Below are positions 36,669 to 46,770 of a DNA stretch of 64,000 nucleotides, one piece after another. The first letter of the stretch is position 1. Every line of letters begins with the position of its first letter. The notes under the pieces are model-generated. The model searched no databases, had not been told where the DNA came from, and saw only the letters and a program-made list of their open reading frames with translations. Source of the DNA: Pedobacter paludis (GTDB lineage Bacteria; Bacteroidota; Bacteroidia; Sphingobacteriales; Sphingobacteriaceae); contig NZ_QGNY01000008.1 of NCBI RefSeq assembly GCF_003173575.1, positions 124,001 to 188,000 on the forward strand, in the 5' to 3' direction. The translations under genes and the position numbers were made by a program.

Positions 36669-36800
36669 AGGTAGATTCGATTAATTGAATTAACAACAAA
36701 AAGCCTACTCTTTTGGTTATCGGAGAAATACCCGTTTTTTTACGGAATATTTTTCTATCCAAAAAAACGCATTAAAAATGGTCGAATTGGGTATAAATAC

Positions 36801-37451
36801 CTACTGAATATACCCATTTCGCATGGCAAAACGGATCAGGGAAACTGAGTTTTTAGTTCCAGTTTTATTGATCAAAGCTTCTCTTTGACTCTCTACCGTT
36901 CGCCTACTTAGATATAACTGATCGGCGATTTCCTGGTTTGTTAAGCCATCTGCAATGAGCTTTAAAACGTTCAGTTCACGTTCAGAAAAATCGATGTGAT
37001 GATTGGAATTTTCGGATAATCTTCCCAGATATTTATTGAATCTCTCTAATATAGAAATGCATAAGTTTGATGATAAATAACGTTTTCCCTTCATAACATG
37101 TTGTAGGCAAAACAGCAGCTCATCGGCATCTACGTTTTTGGTTAAGTAACCAAAAGCACCTGAAACAAAGGCGTTTGAAGCGTATTTGTCTTCTTCTAAA
37201 ACAGAAAGCAATACGACTTTAGTATGATTGTGATTTTCTTTTAAAGCAGTTATTAAACTCAGTCCATCCATCTCTGGCATCATCACATCAGACAAGATAA
37301 TATCTGCTTCTATCCCGTTTTCGAATAGCCTCAAAACTTCCAAACCATTAGGTACTTCTGCCACTACTTTTATGCCTTCATATTTTTCTAAAAGTGCGTG
37401 TAATGAGGTTCGAATAATGTGGTGGTCATCCACTAGGATAATTTTAATCAT
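36801..37451 (-). CDS. NarL/LuxR-family response regulator
   Basis: The 216-residue protein has a receiver domain (about 1-120; acidic pair Asp8-Asp9, phosphoacceptor Asp55 in ILSDVMMPEMDG, Lys in GYLTKNVDADE) and a C-terminal LuxR-type helix-turn-helix (about 150-210, SERELNVLKLIADGLTNQEI). It lies 39 bases after the PAS histidine kinase gene and is its natural partner. Targets are unknown; the ECF sigma gene just downstream is a candidate. Confidence 0.95.
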   Translation of the reverse strand: MIKIILVDDHHIIRTSLHALLEKYEGIKVVAEVPNGLEVLRLFENGIEADIILSDVMMPEMDGLSLITALKENHNHTKVVLLSVLEEDKYASNAFVSGAFGYLTKNVDADELLFCLQHVMKGKRYLSSNLCISILERFNKYLGRLSENSNHHIDFSERELNVLKLIADGLTNQEIADQLYLSRRTVESQREALINKTGTKNSVSLIRFAMRNGYIQ

Positions 37452-37490
37452 AGCCCAAATTTAATTACGTATTTGTAAAAATTAAAATGG

Positions 37491-38570
37491 CTACTTCGGC
37501 AACTCTATGTAAAATGTGGTTCCAACACCTACTTTGCTATTAAACCAGATTTTTCCCTTATGCAAATCAACAATAGCCTTAATTATTCCCATTCCAAAAC
37601 CGCCACTTTCCTCTCCTTTTAATCCGGGTCTAAGCGTTTCTGGAATTTTATCAAACAACCCATATTGCATTTCATGGGGAATTCCAATTCCATTATCTGC
37701 AACAGAAATTACGACCGAATTAGGGTAATCTTCTATACGGACATCAATTACTCCATTCTCGTCTGTAAATTTTATAGAGTTTGAAATTAAGTTATTGATT
37801 ACCTGAAGAAACTTCATACTATCCAAATAAAGATAAATTCGATCTGCCGAGGTGGTAAAATTGAATGTTTTTGTATCGCTAAGCCTAGATCTTTTGTAAA
37901 ACCGAACGACATCCCTAAGTTCCCAAACTAAATCGGCACGATCTTTCCCAATTTCTATTTCTGCTGATTTTAAAAATTCTTTGTTAATCATGCTTCTAAC
38001 CAGCAGCAGATTTCGGGCACACATTTCTTTAATAAATTCGAGAGAACTCATCAAATACTGATCGCCGGTTTGAGCAATACCATCTTCTATTGAGGATGCA
38101 GCCAAACTCATCATACCGAGCGGTTCTTTAAGATCATGAGCCAATACCTCTAAGGTAATGTTTTTGCGGGCATTAATTTGCTCTATGTGAATTTTGTTGT
38201 GGCGCATTACCGTTGTATCTTCTAAAGTTCCGGCCAAAATAAATTCATCATCCTGTTTAATGGATGAAATGACTACCCGAACATATTTTTCGCGGTTTAT
38301 TTCGAGCATTAAGCGAAATTCATATTTTTTTGGAGTGCCATCGCACAAACATTCTTCATAACAGGCAATAACATGCTCAACATCTTCTGGATGAATCTTT
38401 TCTAGAAGTGATTGTGGGTTTTGATTAATATCTTCAATATTGAGTTCCCAAATTTTAGAAACCGCTTGATTAAGGTATTCGAATTTTTTGGAAGATACTT
38501 TGTAAATAAAATATCCATCATTAGAAACATCTCCCAATTTACGAAAGAGCTCATTACTTGATTCAGACAT
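37491..38570 (-). CDS. Cytosolic PAS-domain sensor histidine kinase
   Basis: The 359-residue protein has no membrane segment. An N-terminal PAS fold (about 5-125, NDGYFIYKVSSKKFEYLNQA) is followed by a HisKA helix with His145 in LAHDLKEPL and an HATPase domain (N box NLISNSIKFT, G1 VADNGIGIP, G2 GGFGMGI). It probably senses an internal signal through PAS and phosphorylates the LuxR-type regulator encoded 39 bases downstream. The stand-alone receiver at 35323 could be a second target. The ligand is unknown. Confidence 0.93.
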   Translation of the reverse strand: MSESSNELFRKLGDVSNDGYFIYKVSSKKFEYLNQAVSKIWELNIEDINQNPQSLLEKIHPEDVEHVIACYEECLCDGTPKKYEFRLMLEINREKYVRVVISSIKQDDEFILAGTLEDTTVMRHNKIHIEQINARKNITLEVLAHDLKEPLGMMSLAASSIEDGIAQTGDQYLMSSLEFIKEMCARNLLLVRSMINKEFLKSAEIEIGKDRADLVWELRDVVRFYKRSRLSDTKTFNFTTSADRIYLYLDSMKFLQVINNLISNSIKFTDENGVIDVRIEDYPNSVVISVADNGIGIPHEMQYGLFDKIPETLRPGLKGEESGGFGMGIIKAIVDLHKGKIWFNSKVGVGTTFYIELPK

Positions 38571-38653
38571 ATTTGTTTAGGTTAAGATTGTTAATGCTAA
38601 CCCAACCAAAACATCAATCTCTTTAAAAGGTTTTAACAATTTATAGTCAACAC

Positions 38654-38684
38654 AAAAAGCCCGATAGATTTCTATCGAGCTTTA
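38654..38684 (-). terminator. Terminator after the alpha/beta hydrolase gene
   Basis: The arms AAAGC + CGATAG (38656-38667) and CTATCG + GCTTT (38672-38683) pair with one mismatch. On the minus strand the stem is followed by T5, 17 bases after the hydrolase stop. Confidence 0.75.
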
Positions 38685-38700
38685 AACGAATTTGTGTTTA

Positions 38701-39510
38701 TTATACTTCTTTAAATGCTGGCCTAGGATGATCGTTTACCAGTTCTTCCTGTGCATCTAACCAGTTGCTTATATAGTTAACCACTTCTTCCCAACCAGGT
38801 TCATTACAAATAAAATGACTGCGGTTCGCAAATTCATGGATGGCCGTAACACTTGTTTTATCGCTATAAGCCCCGAAATTTTTCTCATTTAAATCTGCTG
38901 GGCAAATTTGATCTTTTTCGCCTGCAATAAACAGCAATGGAACATGTGGCAATTCAACATCTAATTGCGCCGAACTTCCCATGCAATCTCTAAAAACATT
39001 TCTACTATCATGTGTAGCTGTTTCATTAAAAGCTATGTTAGATTCTGCTTCTGATAATGTGTTTGCAAATGCACTGTGAAAGGTTTCTTCATCCATAAAA
39101 ATTGGTTGATCTCCTTTTAACGGGTTTGCTATTGTTGCCGCATTCTTAACAAAAGACCAATCGAATGCTACCATTGCGTTTGGCGCTACAGAGCTTATTG
39201 CAACGCCAATTTTTGCCAAACCTCTATTTACCAAAAGCTGTGTTATTAAACCGCCAACCGAATGGCCAATTACAATTGGTTTTTCTGGTAGTTTGTAAAT
39301 TAAGGTTTCTATTGCCGTTATTACGGTGTCAAGCTCAAGATCGCCAAGACCTAACGGAACCTGTTCACGCAAAACTGATGGTTCTCCTTCATGCAATGGC
39401 CAAGCAGGCGCAATAACCTCATAACCTTTATTTTCAAAAAAATCGATCCAATTTCTCCAACTTTTGGGGTTTTGGAACATGCCGTGTATTAATACAATTG
39501 TGTTTTTCAT
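38701..39510 (-). CDS. Alpha/beta hydrolase
   Basis: The 269-residue protein has no signal peptide. It starts with the typical first strand and oxyanion segment IVLIHGMF (5-12), has the nucleophile elbow GHSVGG (Ser84), the acid Asp in AGEKDQICP and the base His in RSHFICNEP. It is probably a cytosolic esterase or related hydrolase. It forms a single-gene unit. Nothing in the sequence points to a specific substrate. Confidence 0.88.
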   Translation of the reverse strand: MKNTIVLIHGMFQNPKSWRNWIDFFENKGYEVIAPAWPLHEGEPSVLREQVPLGLGDLELDTVITAIETLIYKLPEKPIVIGHSVGGLITQLLVNRGLAKIGVAISSVAPNAMVAFDWSFVKNAATIANPLKGDQPIFMDEETFHSAFANTLSEAESNIAFNETATHDSRNVFRDCMGSSAQLDVELPHVPLLFIAGEKDQICPADLNEKNFGAYSDKTSVTAIHEFANRSHFICNEPGWEEVVNYISNWLDAQEELVNDHPRPAFKEV

Positions 39511-39687
39511 AGGATGTGATATTCTATTATTAATACCTTGACCAACAAATATTTGTTTAATAAAGCGTAACTAAACTTACAACAGATCGGAATATTAAAA
39601 ATCAAATTTATTTTAAAGAAAAAAAACAAAAAAAGTTAAAACTTTATTGCAAAACTGTTGTTAATCATAAAGATTAATCTCCACATT

Positions 39688-39882
39688 ATGAAAATTGCTA
39701 GCCAAACAAGCATTAAAAAAGAAATTGTGCTCATTTCGGAAGAAACAGACAGAAATTATTGGACTTCGAGATTAGGCGTAACTGCCGAAACTTTAAAATC
39801 TGCCATTAGAGCAACTAAAAGTATAGCGCTTGATCACATTACGGCGTACTTAAATCAGCAAAACAATAGTCAATTTGCTTAA
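39688..39882 (+). CDS. DUF3606-type small protein
   Basis: I take the ATG at 39688 (MKIASQTSIKK); the ATG at 39658 would add ten unlikely residues. The 64-residue protein matches the DUF3606 pattern: a short polar start, then EETDRNYWTSRLGVTAETLK with the diagnostic Y-W and small helix, then a second helix. The function of the family is unknown; it is often found near stress genes. The next gene on this strand encodes a YciE/YciF-like stress protein, 226 bases on. Confidence 0.65.
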   Translation: MKIASQTSIKKEIVLISEETDRNYWTSRLGVTAETLKSAIRATKSIALDHITAYLNQQNNSQFA

Positions 39883-40108
39883 AAACCAAATTGGGTCTCC
39901 AAAAAACTTAATTATTTTAATTTTAAAAAACGAGCACCCTGCAGTTCTTCGCAGATGGTACTGTTATACTCTGCTCTATAGTAACCGAAGTGGGGATTTC
40001 GATAACAAGACTCGGTAAGTTATTTCTAATCACAATTATTTTCTTAAAAATACTTTAAACCTTTTCAAAAATTGAATGGTTGTTCATATAAATCTTAATA
40101 TAAAAACT

Positions 40109-40735
40109 ATGGCAACTACCACGAAAAAGGTTGATACTAAAACATCAGCTACTAAAAACACCTCACCAGCTAAAGCTAGTACAAAATCTACAGCTGGTTT
40201 AAAATCTACTCCAAAACCGCAAAATAAAACTGGTAAAATGGAAGATTCTGAATTTCACAAATTTTTTGTAGACGAACTGAAGGACATTTATTGGGCAGAA
40301 AAACATTTATCTAAGGCTTTGCCTAAAATGAAAAAAGCGGCGACAAGTCCAGAATTGGCAGCAGCATTTGATAAACATGCCGTTGAAACAGAAAGCCACA
40401 TTGATACCTTGGAACAAATTTTCTCTTTACTTGATGAAAAAGCTGTTGCAAAAAAATGCGATGCCATGGCAGGCTTATTAGAAGAAGCCAATGGAATAAT
40501 CGAAGAGACTGAGGAAGGTACAATGATTCGCGATGCTGGATTAATTTTAGCTGCCCAAAAAGTTGAACACTATGAAATTGCTACTTACGGAACTTTAAAA
40601 GTTTTTGCTGAAAACATGGGACATACAGATGTTGCAGATTTATTGAGCCAAACGCTTGAAAATGAAAAAGCAACCGATGTTGCTTTAACAGAAATTGCTG
40701 AAGGTTTTGTAAATCAAGATGCTGCTGCTGAATAA
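40109..40735 (+). CDS. YciE/YciF-like ferritin-fold protein (DUF892) with basic tail
   Basis: I choose the ATG at 40109 (MATTTKKVDTK). The first 45 residues are rich in Lys, Thr, Ala and Ser, similar to a disordered nucleic-acid-binding tail. The remainder (about 50-200) is the DUF892 four-helix bundle, starting FHKFFVDELKDIYWAEKHLSKAL, with candidate metal ligands in the helix pairs VETESHID and VEHYEIATYG. YciE/YciF proteins are induced by osmotic and general stress and are ferritin-like. The lysine-rich extension is unusual for the enterobacterial members. Confidence 0.88.
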   Translation: MATTTKKVDTKTSATKNTSPAKASTKSTAGLKSTPKPQNKTGKMEDSEFHKFFVDELKDIYWAEKHLSKALPKMKKAATSPELAAAFDKHAVETESHIDTLEQIFSLLDEKAVAKKCDAMAGLLEEANGIIEETEEGTMIRDAGLILAAQKVEHYEIATYGTLKVFAENMGHTDVADLLSQTLENEKATDVALTEIAEGFVNQDAAAE

Positions 40736-40750
40736 AAGATATAAGCTTAA

Positions 40751-40782
40751 TGTATGGGAGAATTAAACATTTCTCCCGTACA
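40751..40782 (+). terminator. Hairpin at the end of the DUF892 gene
   Basis: TGTA-T-GGGAGAA (40751-40762) pairs with TTCTCCC-G-TACA (40771-40782), with one T-G pair. It lies 16 bases after the DUF892 stop and overlaps the last codons of the convergent treY-malQ gene. The following tail is T-rich but interrupted, so termination is probable and not certain. Confidence 0.55.
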
Positions 40783-43700
40783 TTTCAGTTTGTTGTTTTA
40801 ACCAAATTATGGTTGAAGGTTTAATCTCATTCTTCTTTAATCGCCACAACCAGTTGCCTTCGTTCGTTCCGGGCAAATTCATTCTTGTGTTTTCATCCAA
40901 ACTTAAAATATCTTGGATTGGAATTATTGCAATTTTTGCAATAGATGAATAACAAAGTTTAATAATGATCTTATTGATGTTGTTTTTGTTAACCACCATT
41001 CCGGTGTAAATCGAAATACGTTTTAATGTGTTAAGATCAATCTCATTTTGAAACCATCCTTGTAAGGTATTATTATCGTGGGTACCAGAATATACAATGC
41101 AATTTGTTGATTTGTAATTGTGCGGCATGTGAGCCGATCCACTTAAATCTGCTCCAAACGAAAACTGAAGTACTTTCATTCCAGGCAGTTTAAATTGCAT
41201 TCTCAACTGCTCAACATCATCGCTTATATCACCCAAATCTTCTGCAATAAAGGGTAGTTCGCCTAAGTTTTCCTTAATTATTTTAAAAAAATCTGCATTT
41301 GGGCCGGGTTGCCAAACCCCATTAATGGCATCTTCATTTTCTGCCGGTACTTCCCAATAAGACGAAAAAGCCCGAAAATGATCCAATCGAACAAGATCAT
41401 ATAATTCGAGGTTCTTTTTTAAGCGGTTAATCCACCAGGTATAACCATCCTCTTTAAGAACTTCCCAATTAAAAATAGGCATACCCCAAAGCTGTCCTTT
41501 TTCATTAAAGTAATCTGGCGGAACACCTGCAACCTTTATTTTATTCAATTTTTTATCCAAAAGAAAGTTGCCAGGTTGCGACCAAACTTCAACAGAATCG
41601 TAATCTAAATAAAATGGAAGATCGCCGATAATCTGCACCTTTTTTTCGTTTGCATATTGTTTTAATTTATACCATTGGCGATAAAAAATAAATTGTTCCC
41701 ACTTTATTTCTTCAATTTCCTTTTGATTTTCTTTTTCGAAATTGGCTAAAGTCTTTGAATCTCTGTATTTAAATTCGTTAGGCCAATTATACCATTCTAG
41801 ATTTTTAAAATTTTGCTTCACAGAGGTGTAAATAGAAAAATCGTCTAGCCAATCGCTAGCGGTGATACAAAATGAAGCGTAATCTTTTTGCAGTTGATCA
41901 TCACCACTTTTAACAAAATTTTTGTAGGCTTTTTTTAACAACTTCCGCTTTGCCTTCTCGGTTTTTTCGAAATCGATGATATTTGTTGAAGGAAATTCAA
42001 AAATATTAAGATCACTTTCTACCAAAAGCTCATCTTCTGCCAAACCTTCGGGGCTGATTAACAATACATTTCCAGCCATTGCAGAATTGCTAGAATATGG
42101 AGAATGCCCATTTTCGGCTTTAGTTGGGTTAAGCGGTAAAATCTGCCAATATTTTTGTTTTGATTGCTGTAGAAAATCAACGAATACGAATGCATTTTTA
42201 CCAAAATCTCCAATTCCAAAATTAGATGGTAAAGAACTTATATGCATTAATATCCCTGCAGAACGATCGTGATTCTTAGGCAAAAGTTTAATCACGGATA
42301 TTGGTATTTCATTAAAAATTTCATTTAAAGAAATGCCTTCGTTAAGAATGTCTTTATTACTTTGTTTATCTGTCAGCAAATCCATCCAAGTTGATGGAGC
42401 ATCAATTGGCAGAAGAATCTGGGTATCTGCCCAATTGAATTTAGAAGCAGATACATTTTGTGATTTGCAAAGTTCCGCCAGCCCGAGCGGAATTGTTGTC
42501 ATTATCCAATCCTCTTCAAACTTTCTGGCGAAGGCAAAAACATGTTTGGAGAATTTACCCTTAACCTGCAGGGGAATGTAAGCACCTTGTTCAAAAACAT
42601 CTTTATTAACTTTTCTAATTTCTAGTAATTGTTTGGTAAGCCATAATTTTACTTTGCCAGATGAACGTTCTGTCCAAAGTGTTTTGATCGGTGTACCATC
42701 AATCTCATTTAGATATTTATCTCTAATTTCGAAATCAACTGGCCTCCTATTATCTGGGTCAACAAGACTTAAATCCCAAAGCTCTGTTCCTTGATAAAGA
42801 TCTGGAATGCCCGGACAGGTAAATTTCAAAGTTAACTGAGCTAAGCTATTTACAATGGCAAAATCAGAAATATCATTTAAAAAGTCTTTAATCTTTATTC
42901 TACTGTTGTGTTTCTTATGCAAGATGGCCTGAGAAAAGTTGTTCATTTCTGCCTCATACTTTTCGTTCGGCTCTGCCCAATCCGATCTTTTTTTAGCCTC
43001 GCGAAGGGCCTTTTGTATAAACTGTTCTAAGCGGAGATCAATATCATCATCTTCTTCTCCAGTAAAGGGCAAGGCACCAATAATGGTTTGAATGATTAGG
43101 TAAATATCATTTTTATGAAGCCATTTAAATGATGGATAAATGGATTGAAGTTCCTTGAAGTTATGCAGTAAGCTATCGACTAAATTGGCCCAATCTTTTG
43201 GTAAATCTGTAAGCACATTTAACCTTGCCCGCACGTCTTCGCCTTTTTTTGTATCGTGGGTAGAACTTCCATTTAAGCTTAGAGGCCATTTTTTTTGCCT
43301 ATCAAGCATTTTTTGGTGGAATTCATTTGCTGTTAAACCAAAAGCATCTGGCGCATCTCCAACTTCTGTATGCCCAATAAAACGATTGTAGGTAAACATC
43401 ACCGTATCTTCTACCCCTTTTGCCATCAACGGACCGGTAAACTGCATGCACCGCTGGTAAAACTGTTTTATTTTTTTATTGTAATTTACATTATTGAGCA
43501 ATGGTTTTTCTAGGAATGCCTCATAAAGTAAATTGCCAGCATTACTTAGTTTTTTGTTAAGAAGAATGGGTTTTAGCAATGTTTTTATTGATTTTTCATC
43601 CTCAGTATTTAAAGGAAAGCCATAATTATAATACCGATATACGGGCATTTGAATAAGCATTTCTGCTATGGCTAACTTTAGGTTTTTTAATTCAGACTCC

Positions 43701-44818
43701 GGAACCTCAATCAATTTTAAAGAAAGAAACAGGGCGCATAAATTGTTCAATTCGCCTTGCATATGCTCAAATAAAATAGCGGTTTTCTTTTGGTGGATCA
43801 AAGCAGAAGGGTTTAACTTTTTATCTATAACTTGCTGATAGATTTCATTAAACCTTTTTTTTGATTGTGTATTGGTAAAAAGATTGTTCGCTATGGCCAA
43901 AAAATCGTAGCCTGTATTGCCTTGGGCATTCCAGTTGCTTGGCATTTCCTCCCCACTTTCGAGAATTTTCTCAACAACAATGTAAACTTCATTCCCGAGC
44001 GATTTTCGCAAGCGATCTAGATATTGTTTTGGATCGTAGAGACCATCGATGTGATCGATTCTCAATCCTTGAAAAACTCCTTTTTCTACAAGTTCAAAAA
44101 TATATTTATGATAAAGGTCGTAAGCCTTTTGATGTTGGATATTGATGCAGATTAAACCATTAACGGTAAAAAATCTACGATAATTAATCCGCGTATTTGT
44201 CTCCTGCCAATTGCATAAACGATAATGTTGTGCATTTACAATCTTTTTTAATTCGCCATCATTTTTGTTTAGTGCTTTTAAATTTTCTTTGGATAGTTTT
44301 TTAACCGTTTCGGCATTTAAGGGCCAATTTGCATCGCCACTATTCAGAAAATATGTTCCATCTATTTCTTCTACTTTTAATGTTTTATTGGCTATAGCCT
44401 CATCCAAATCCTCGCCCAAAAAGGGAACCATTAACTTACCATCGCCCTGCTTAAAATCGATGTCAAAAAATGAAGCGAATGCTGATTCTGATCCGTTTTT
44501 TAAAACGTCCATTAACCATTTATTATCGGGATGAAATGCCATATGATTGGGAACAATATCCTGTAGCCATGAAATTCCGGCATGTTTTAGGTTTTTGGAA
44601 ATGGCAATTAACTGTTGTTCTGTTCCAATCTCAGGATTTATCATCCATGGGTTAACAACATCATAACCATGTGTACTGCCAGGAACAGCTTCGAAAATTG
44701 GTGAGGCATACAAGGTATCGATACCCAATTTGATTAGGTAAGGAATGATTTGATCAAGTGCATTAAAATCGAAATCTTTATGAAATTGGATGCGGTAAGT
44801 TGAACTAGGTTTAAACAT
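40763..44818 (-). CDS. treY-malQ: Maltooligosyltrehalose synthase fused to 4-alpha-glucanotransferase (TreY-MalQ)
   Basis: The 1351-residue protein joins two GH enzymes. Residues 1 to about 845 are TreY (GH13): nucleophile Asp in GLRIDHIDGLYDP, acid/base Glu in VVEKILESGEE, and STHDTKKGED. Residues about 855-1351 are MalQ (GH77): SLPSNFGIGDFG, WQILPLNPT, nucleophile Asp in VRLDHFRAF, Glu in AEDLG and GTHDNNTLQGW. TreY turns the reducing end of a maltodextrin into a trehalose unit, and MalQ remodels the short glucans left over. The gene overlaps treZ by 8 bases. All catalytic residues that I can check are present in both halves. Confidence 0.95.
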   Translation of the reverse strand: MFKPSSTYRIQFHKDFDFNALDQIIPYLIKLGIDTLYASPIFEAVPGSTHGYDVVNPWMINPEIGTEQQLIAISKNLKHAGISWLQDIVPNHMAFHPDNKWLMDVLKNGSESAFASFFDIDFKQGDGKLMVPFLGEDLDEAIANKTLKVEEIDGTYFLNSGDANWPLNAETVKKLSKENLKALNKNDGELKKIVNAQHYRLCNWQETNTRINYRRFFTVNGLICINIQHQKAYDLYHKYIFELVEKGVFQGLRIDHIDGLYDPKQYLDRLRKSLGNEVYIVVEKILESGEEMPSNWNAQGNTGYDFLAIANNLFTNTQSKKRFNEIYQQVIDKKLNPSALIHQKKTAILFEHMQGELNNLCALFLSLKLIEVPESELKNLKLAIAEMLIQMPVYRYYNYGFPLNTEDEKSIKTLLKPILLNKKLSNAGNLLYEAFLEKPLLNNVNYNKKIKQFYQRCMQFTGPLMAKGVEDTVMFTYNRFIGHTEVGDAPDAFGLTANEFHQKMLDRQKKWPLSLNGSSTHDTKKGEDVRARLNVLTDLPKDWANLVDSLLHNFKELQSIYPSFKWLHKNDIYLIIQTIIGALPFTGEEDDDIDLRLEQFIQKALREAKKRSDWAEPNEKYEAEMNNFSQAILHKKHNSRIKIKDFLNDISDFAIVNSLAQLTLKFTCPGIPDLYQGTELWDLSLVDPDNRRPVDFEIRDKYLNEIDGTPIKTLWTERSSGKVKLWLTKQLLEIRKVNKDVFEQGAYIPLQVKGKFSKHVFAFARKFEEDWIMTTIPLGLAELCKSQNVSASKFNWADTQILLPIDAPSTWMDLLTDKQSNKDILNEGISLNEIFNEIPISVIKLLPKNHDRSAGILMHISSLPSNFGIGDFGKNAFVFVDFLQQSKQKYWQILPLNPTKAENGHSPYSSNSAMAGNVLLISPEGLAEDELLVESDLNIFEFPSTNIIDFEKTEKAKRKLLKKAYKNFVKSGDDQLQKDYASFCITASDWLDDFSIYTSVKQNFKNLEWYNWPNEFKYRDSKTLANFEKENQKEIEEIKWEQFIFYRQWYKLKQYANEKKVQIIGDLPFYLDYDSVEVWSQPGNFLLDKKLNKIKVAGVPPDYFNEKGQLWGMPIFNWEVLKEDGYTWWINRLKKNLELYDLVRLDHFRAFSSYWEVPAENEDAINGVWQPGPNADFFKIIKENLGELPFIAEDLGDISDDVEQLRMQFKLPGMKVLQFSFGADLSGSAHMPHNYKSTNCIVYSGTHDNNTLQGWFQNEIDLNTLKRISIYTGMVVNKNNINKIIIKLCYSSIAKIAIIPIQDILSLDENTRMNLPGTNEGNWLWRLKKNEIKPSTIIWLKQQTEMYGRNV

Positions 44819-46685
44819 CTTGGCTATAAAAAATAAGAATGGATTCTGCTGAAATGGAAATTTTGCCTTCGGGCGAGATAGAATTAGAATACAGGTTTGG
44901 TCCGGCCCATTCGGTTGCAGATGAATCTAACAATGGGCTTAAATTTTTAAAATCTTTATCGATGTGAATTTCCTGCTCCACATTTGAAAAATTCATTACA
45001 CACACTATTTTTTGATGGTCATTCCATCGTTTTAACAGCACACATTGTTGCATTGAAAATGCTTCTGCATTCGTATTATTACGATTAAGATTGGCTAAAA
45101 CCGGATTGCTTTTTCTAAGGGCTATTAATTTCCTGTAATAATTCAACATGGTTTTGTGTTGATCGACATTTAATTTATTCCAATCTAATTTTGATTGATA
45201 AAATGTTTCTTCACTTTGTGGATCTGGCGTATCACTTTCGTTATGAAAGTCTTTAAACTCTGCTTTTCTGCCTTTTCGAACCGCTTCCACTAAATCTTTA
45301 TCGCTATGGCTAACAAAAAACTGAAAAGGATTGGTTTCTGCCCATTCTTCGCCCATAAAGATTAAGGGTAAAAACGGACTACAGAATACCGCACCAGCCA
45401 TTAATTTTAGCATTTCGAAACTTACTAAAACGCTGGTTCTTTCTCCAAGCATTCTGTTTCCAACTTGATCGTGATTTTGAGAAAAGACAACAAATTGTTT
45501 TCCTAGGTTTCCATGAGCTGGTGTTCCAAAATGTTTTTCTCTATGGGTAGAGTATTGCCCATCGTACACGTAAGCATCATTATAAGATTTTGCCAAATCA
45601 TCAACACCATTAAAATCGGCATAATAACCGTGGCGCTCTTGCCCCGCCGATACCCTTAAGGCATGATGAAATTCGTCAATCCATTGGCCATCCATACCAA
45701 AACCACCTTTGTCTTGTGGATTGATGTATCGATTATCGTTTAAGTCGAGTTCGACAATAAGCTCATGCTTTTTGCCTATAGCCTTTGTGAGTTGATTTAC
45801 ATGGGTTTTAATTTCTGATAAGATATGCACGGCTCCAAAATCTCTAATGGCATGTACAGCATCCATTCGTAAAGCATCAATATGAAAATCTCTAAACCAC
45901 ATCAGAGCATTTTCGATAAAAAAAATTCTTACACTGTCGCAATTGGCATCATCGAAATTTATGGCCTGTCCCCATGGAGTTTGATATTTATCTGTAAAGT
46001 AATGGCCAAAATCTGCAAAGAAATTTCCCTCTGGCCCGAAGTGGTTATAAACAACATCTAAAATTACGGCCAACCCTTTTAAATGACAGACATTAACCAA
46101 GTGCTGCAAAGCGGTTGGACCTCCATAACTTTCCTGAACGGCAAATGGAAATACACCATCATAGCCCCAGTTTCTATTTCCGGGATATTGAGCAACAGGC
46201 ATAAGCTCAATTGCCGTTATCCCTAACGAAATAAGATAATCCAGTTTATTTTCTATTGATGAAAACTTACCTTCTGATGTAAAAGTACCAACATGAAGTT
46301 CATAGATGATGAAGCTTTCTAAATTTATTCCTGTCCAATTTTCATCGGTCCATTGGAAGGCATTTAGATCAAAGGCTCTAGACGTTCCATTTACACCATT
46401 AAACTGAAATAGTGAAGCTGGATCTGCCCTTTTCAATAGTTTGTGTTCTTTCGATTCTTTTACCTCTTTACTTAATATCTCGAAATGATACTCATCAAGT
46501 GGGTGAATCAAATCGGATTGCAAAAACCAATATCCAAAATTCTGTTTTTGCAAAGGCAGATTTAATTTTGAATCGTTTATCAAAACCGAAACTTCAGAAG
46601 CAAAAGGTGCCCAAAGCCAGATCTCAGCTATCCCAATTTCGTTAAAGTTTAATCCTATCTTTCTCTTGAGAATATTTATTTCCAT
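44811..46685 (-). CDS. treZ: Malto-oligosyltrehalose trehalohydrolase TreZ
   Basis: The 624-residue protein has an N-terminal CBM48-like domain (about 1-100) and a GH13 barrel. The nucleophile Asp lies in LRMDAVHAI, the general acid Glu in LIVELDLND and the transition-state Asp in SQNHDQVGNR. It releases trehalose from the trehalosyl end made by TreY, which is encoded by the overlapping downstream gene. Together they form the trehalose-from-glycogen pathway, matching the nearby stress genes. The length is typical of TreZ. Confidence 0.95.
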   Translation of the reverse strand: MEINILKRKIGLNFNEIGIAEIWLWAPFASEVSVLINDSKLNLPLQKQNFGYWFLQSDLIHPLDEYHFEILSKEVKESKEHKLLKRADPASLFQFNGVNGTSRAFDLNAFQWTDENWTGINLESFIIYELHVGTFTSEGKFSSIENKLDYLISLGITAIELMPVAQYPGNRNWGYDGVFPFAVQESYGGPTALQHLVNVCHLKGLAVILDVVYNHFGPEGNFFADFGHYFTDKYQTPWGQAINFDDANCDSVRIFFIENALMWFRDFHIDALRMDAVHAIRDFGAVHILSEIKTHVNQLTKAIGKKHELIVELDLNDNRYINPQDKGGFGMDGQWIDEFHHALRVSAGQERHGYYADFNGVDDLAKSYNDAYVYDGQYSTHREKHFGTPAHGNLGKQFVVFSQNHDQVGNRMLGERTSVLVSFEMLKLMAGAVFCSPFLPLIFMGEEWAETNPFQFFVSHSDKDLVEAVRKGRKAEFKDFHNESDTPDPQSEETFYQSKLDWNKLNVDQHKTMLNYYRKLIALRKSNPVLANLNRNNTNAEAFSMQQCVLLKRWNDHQKIVCVMNFSNVEQEIHIDKDFKNLSPLLDSSATEWAGPNLYSNSISPEGKISISAESILIFYSQDV

Positions 46686-46770
46686 CGTTTGGGCATCAGC
46701 AATTCTCCATTGAGAACAACAAAAAATTCTAATGGTTTTTAAGAAAACAAATGCTTAGAAATAAAATCTG

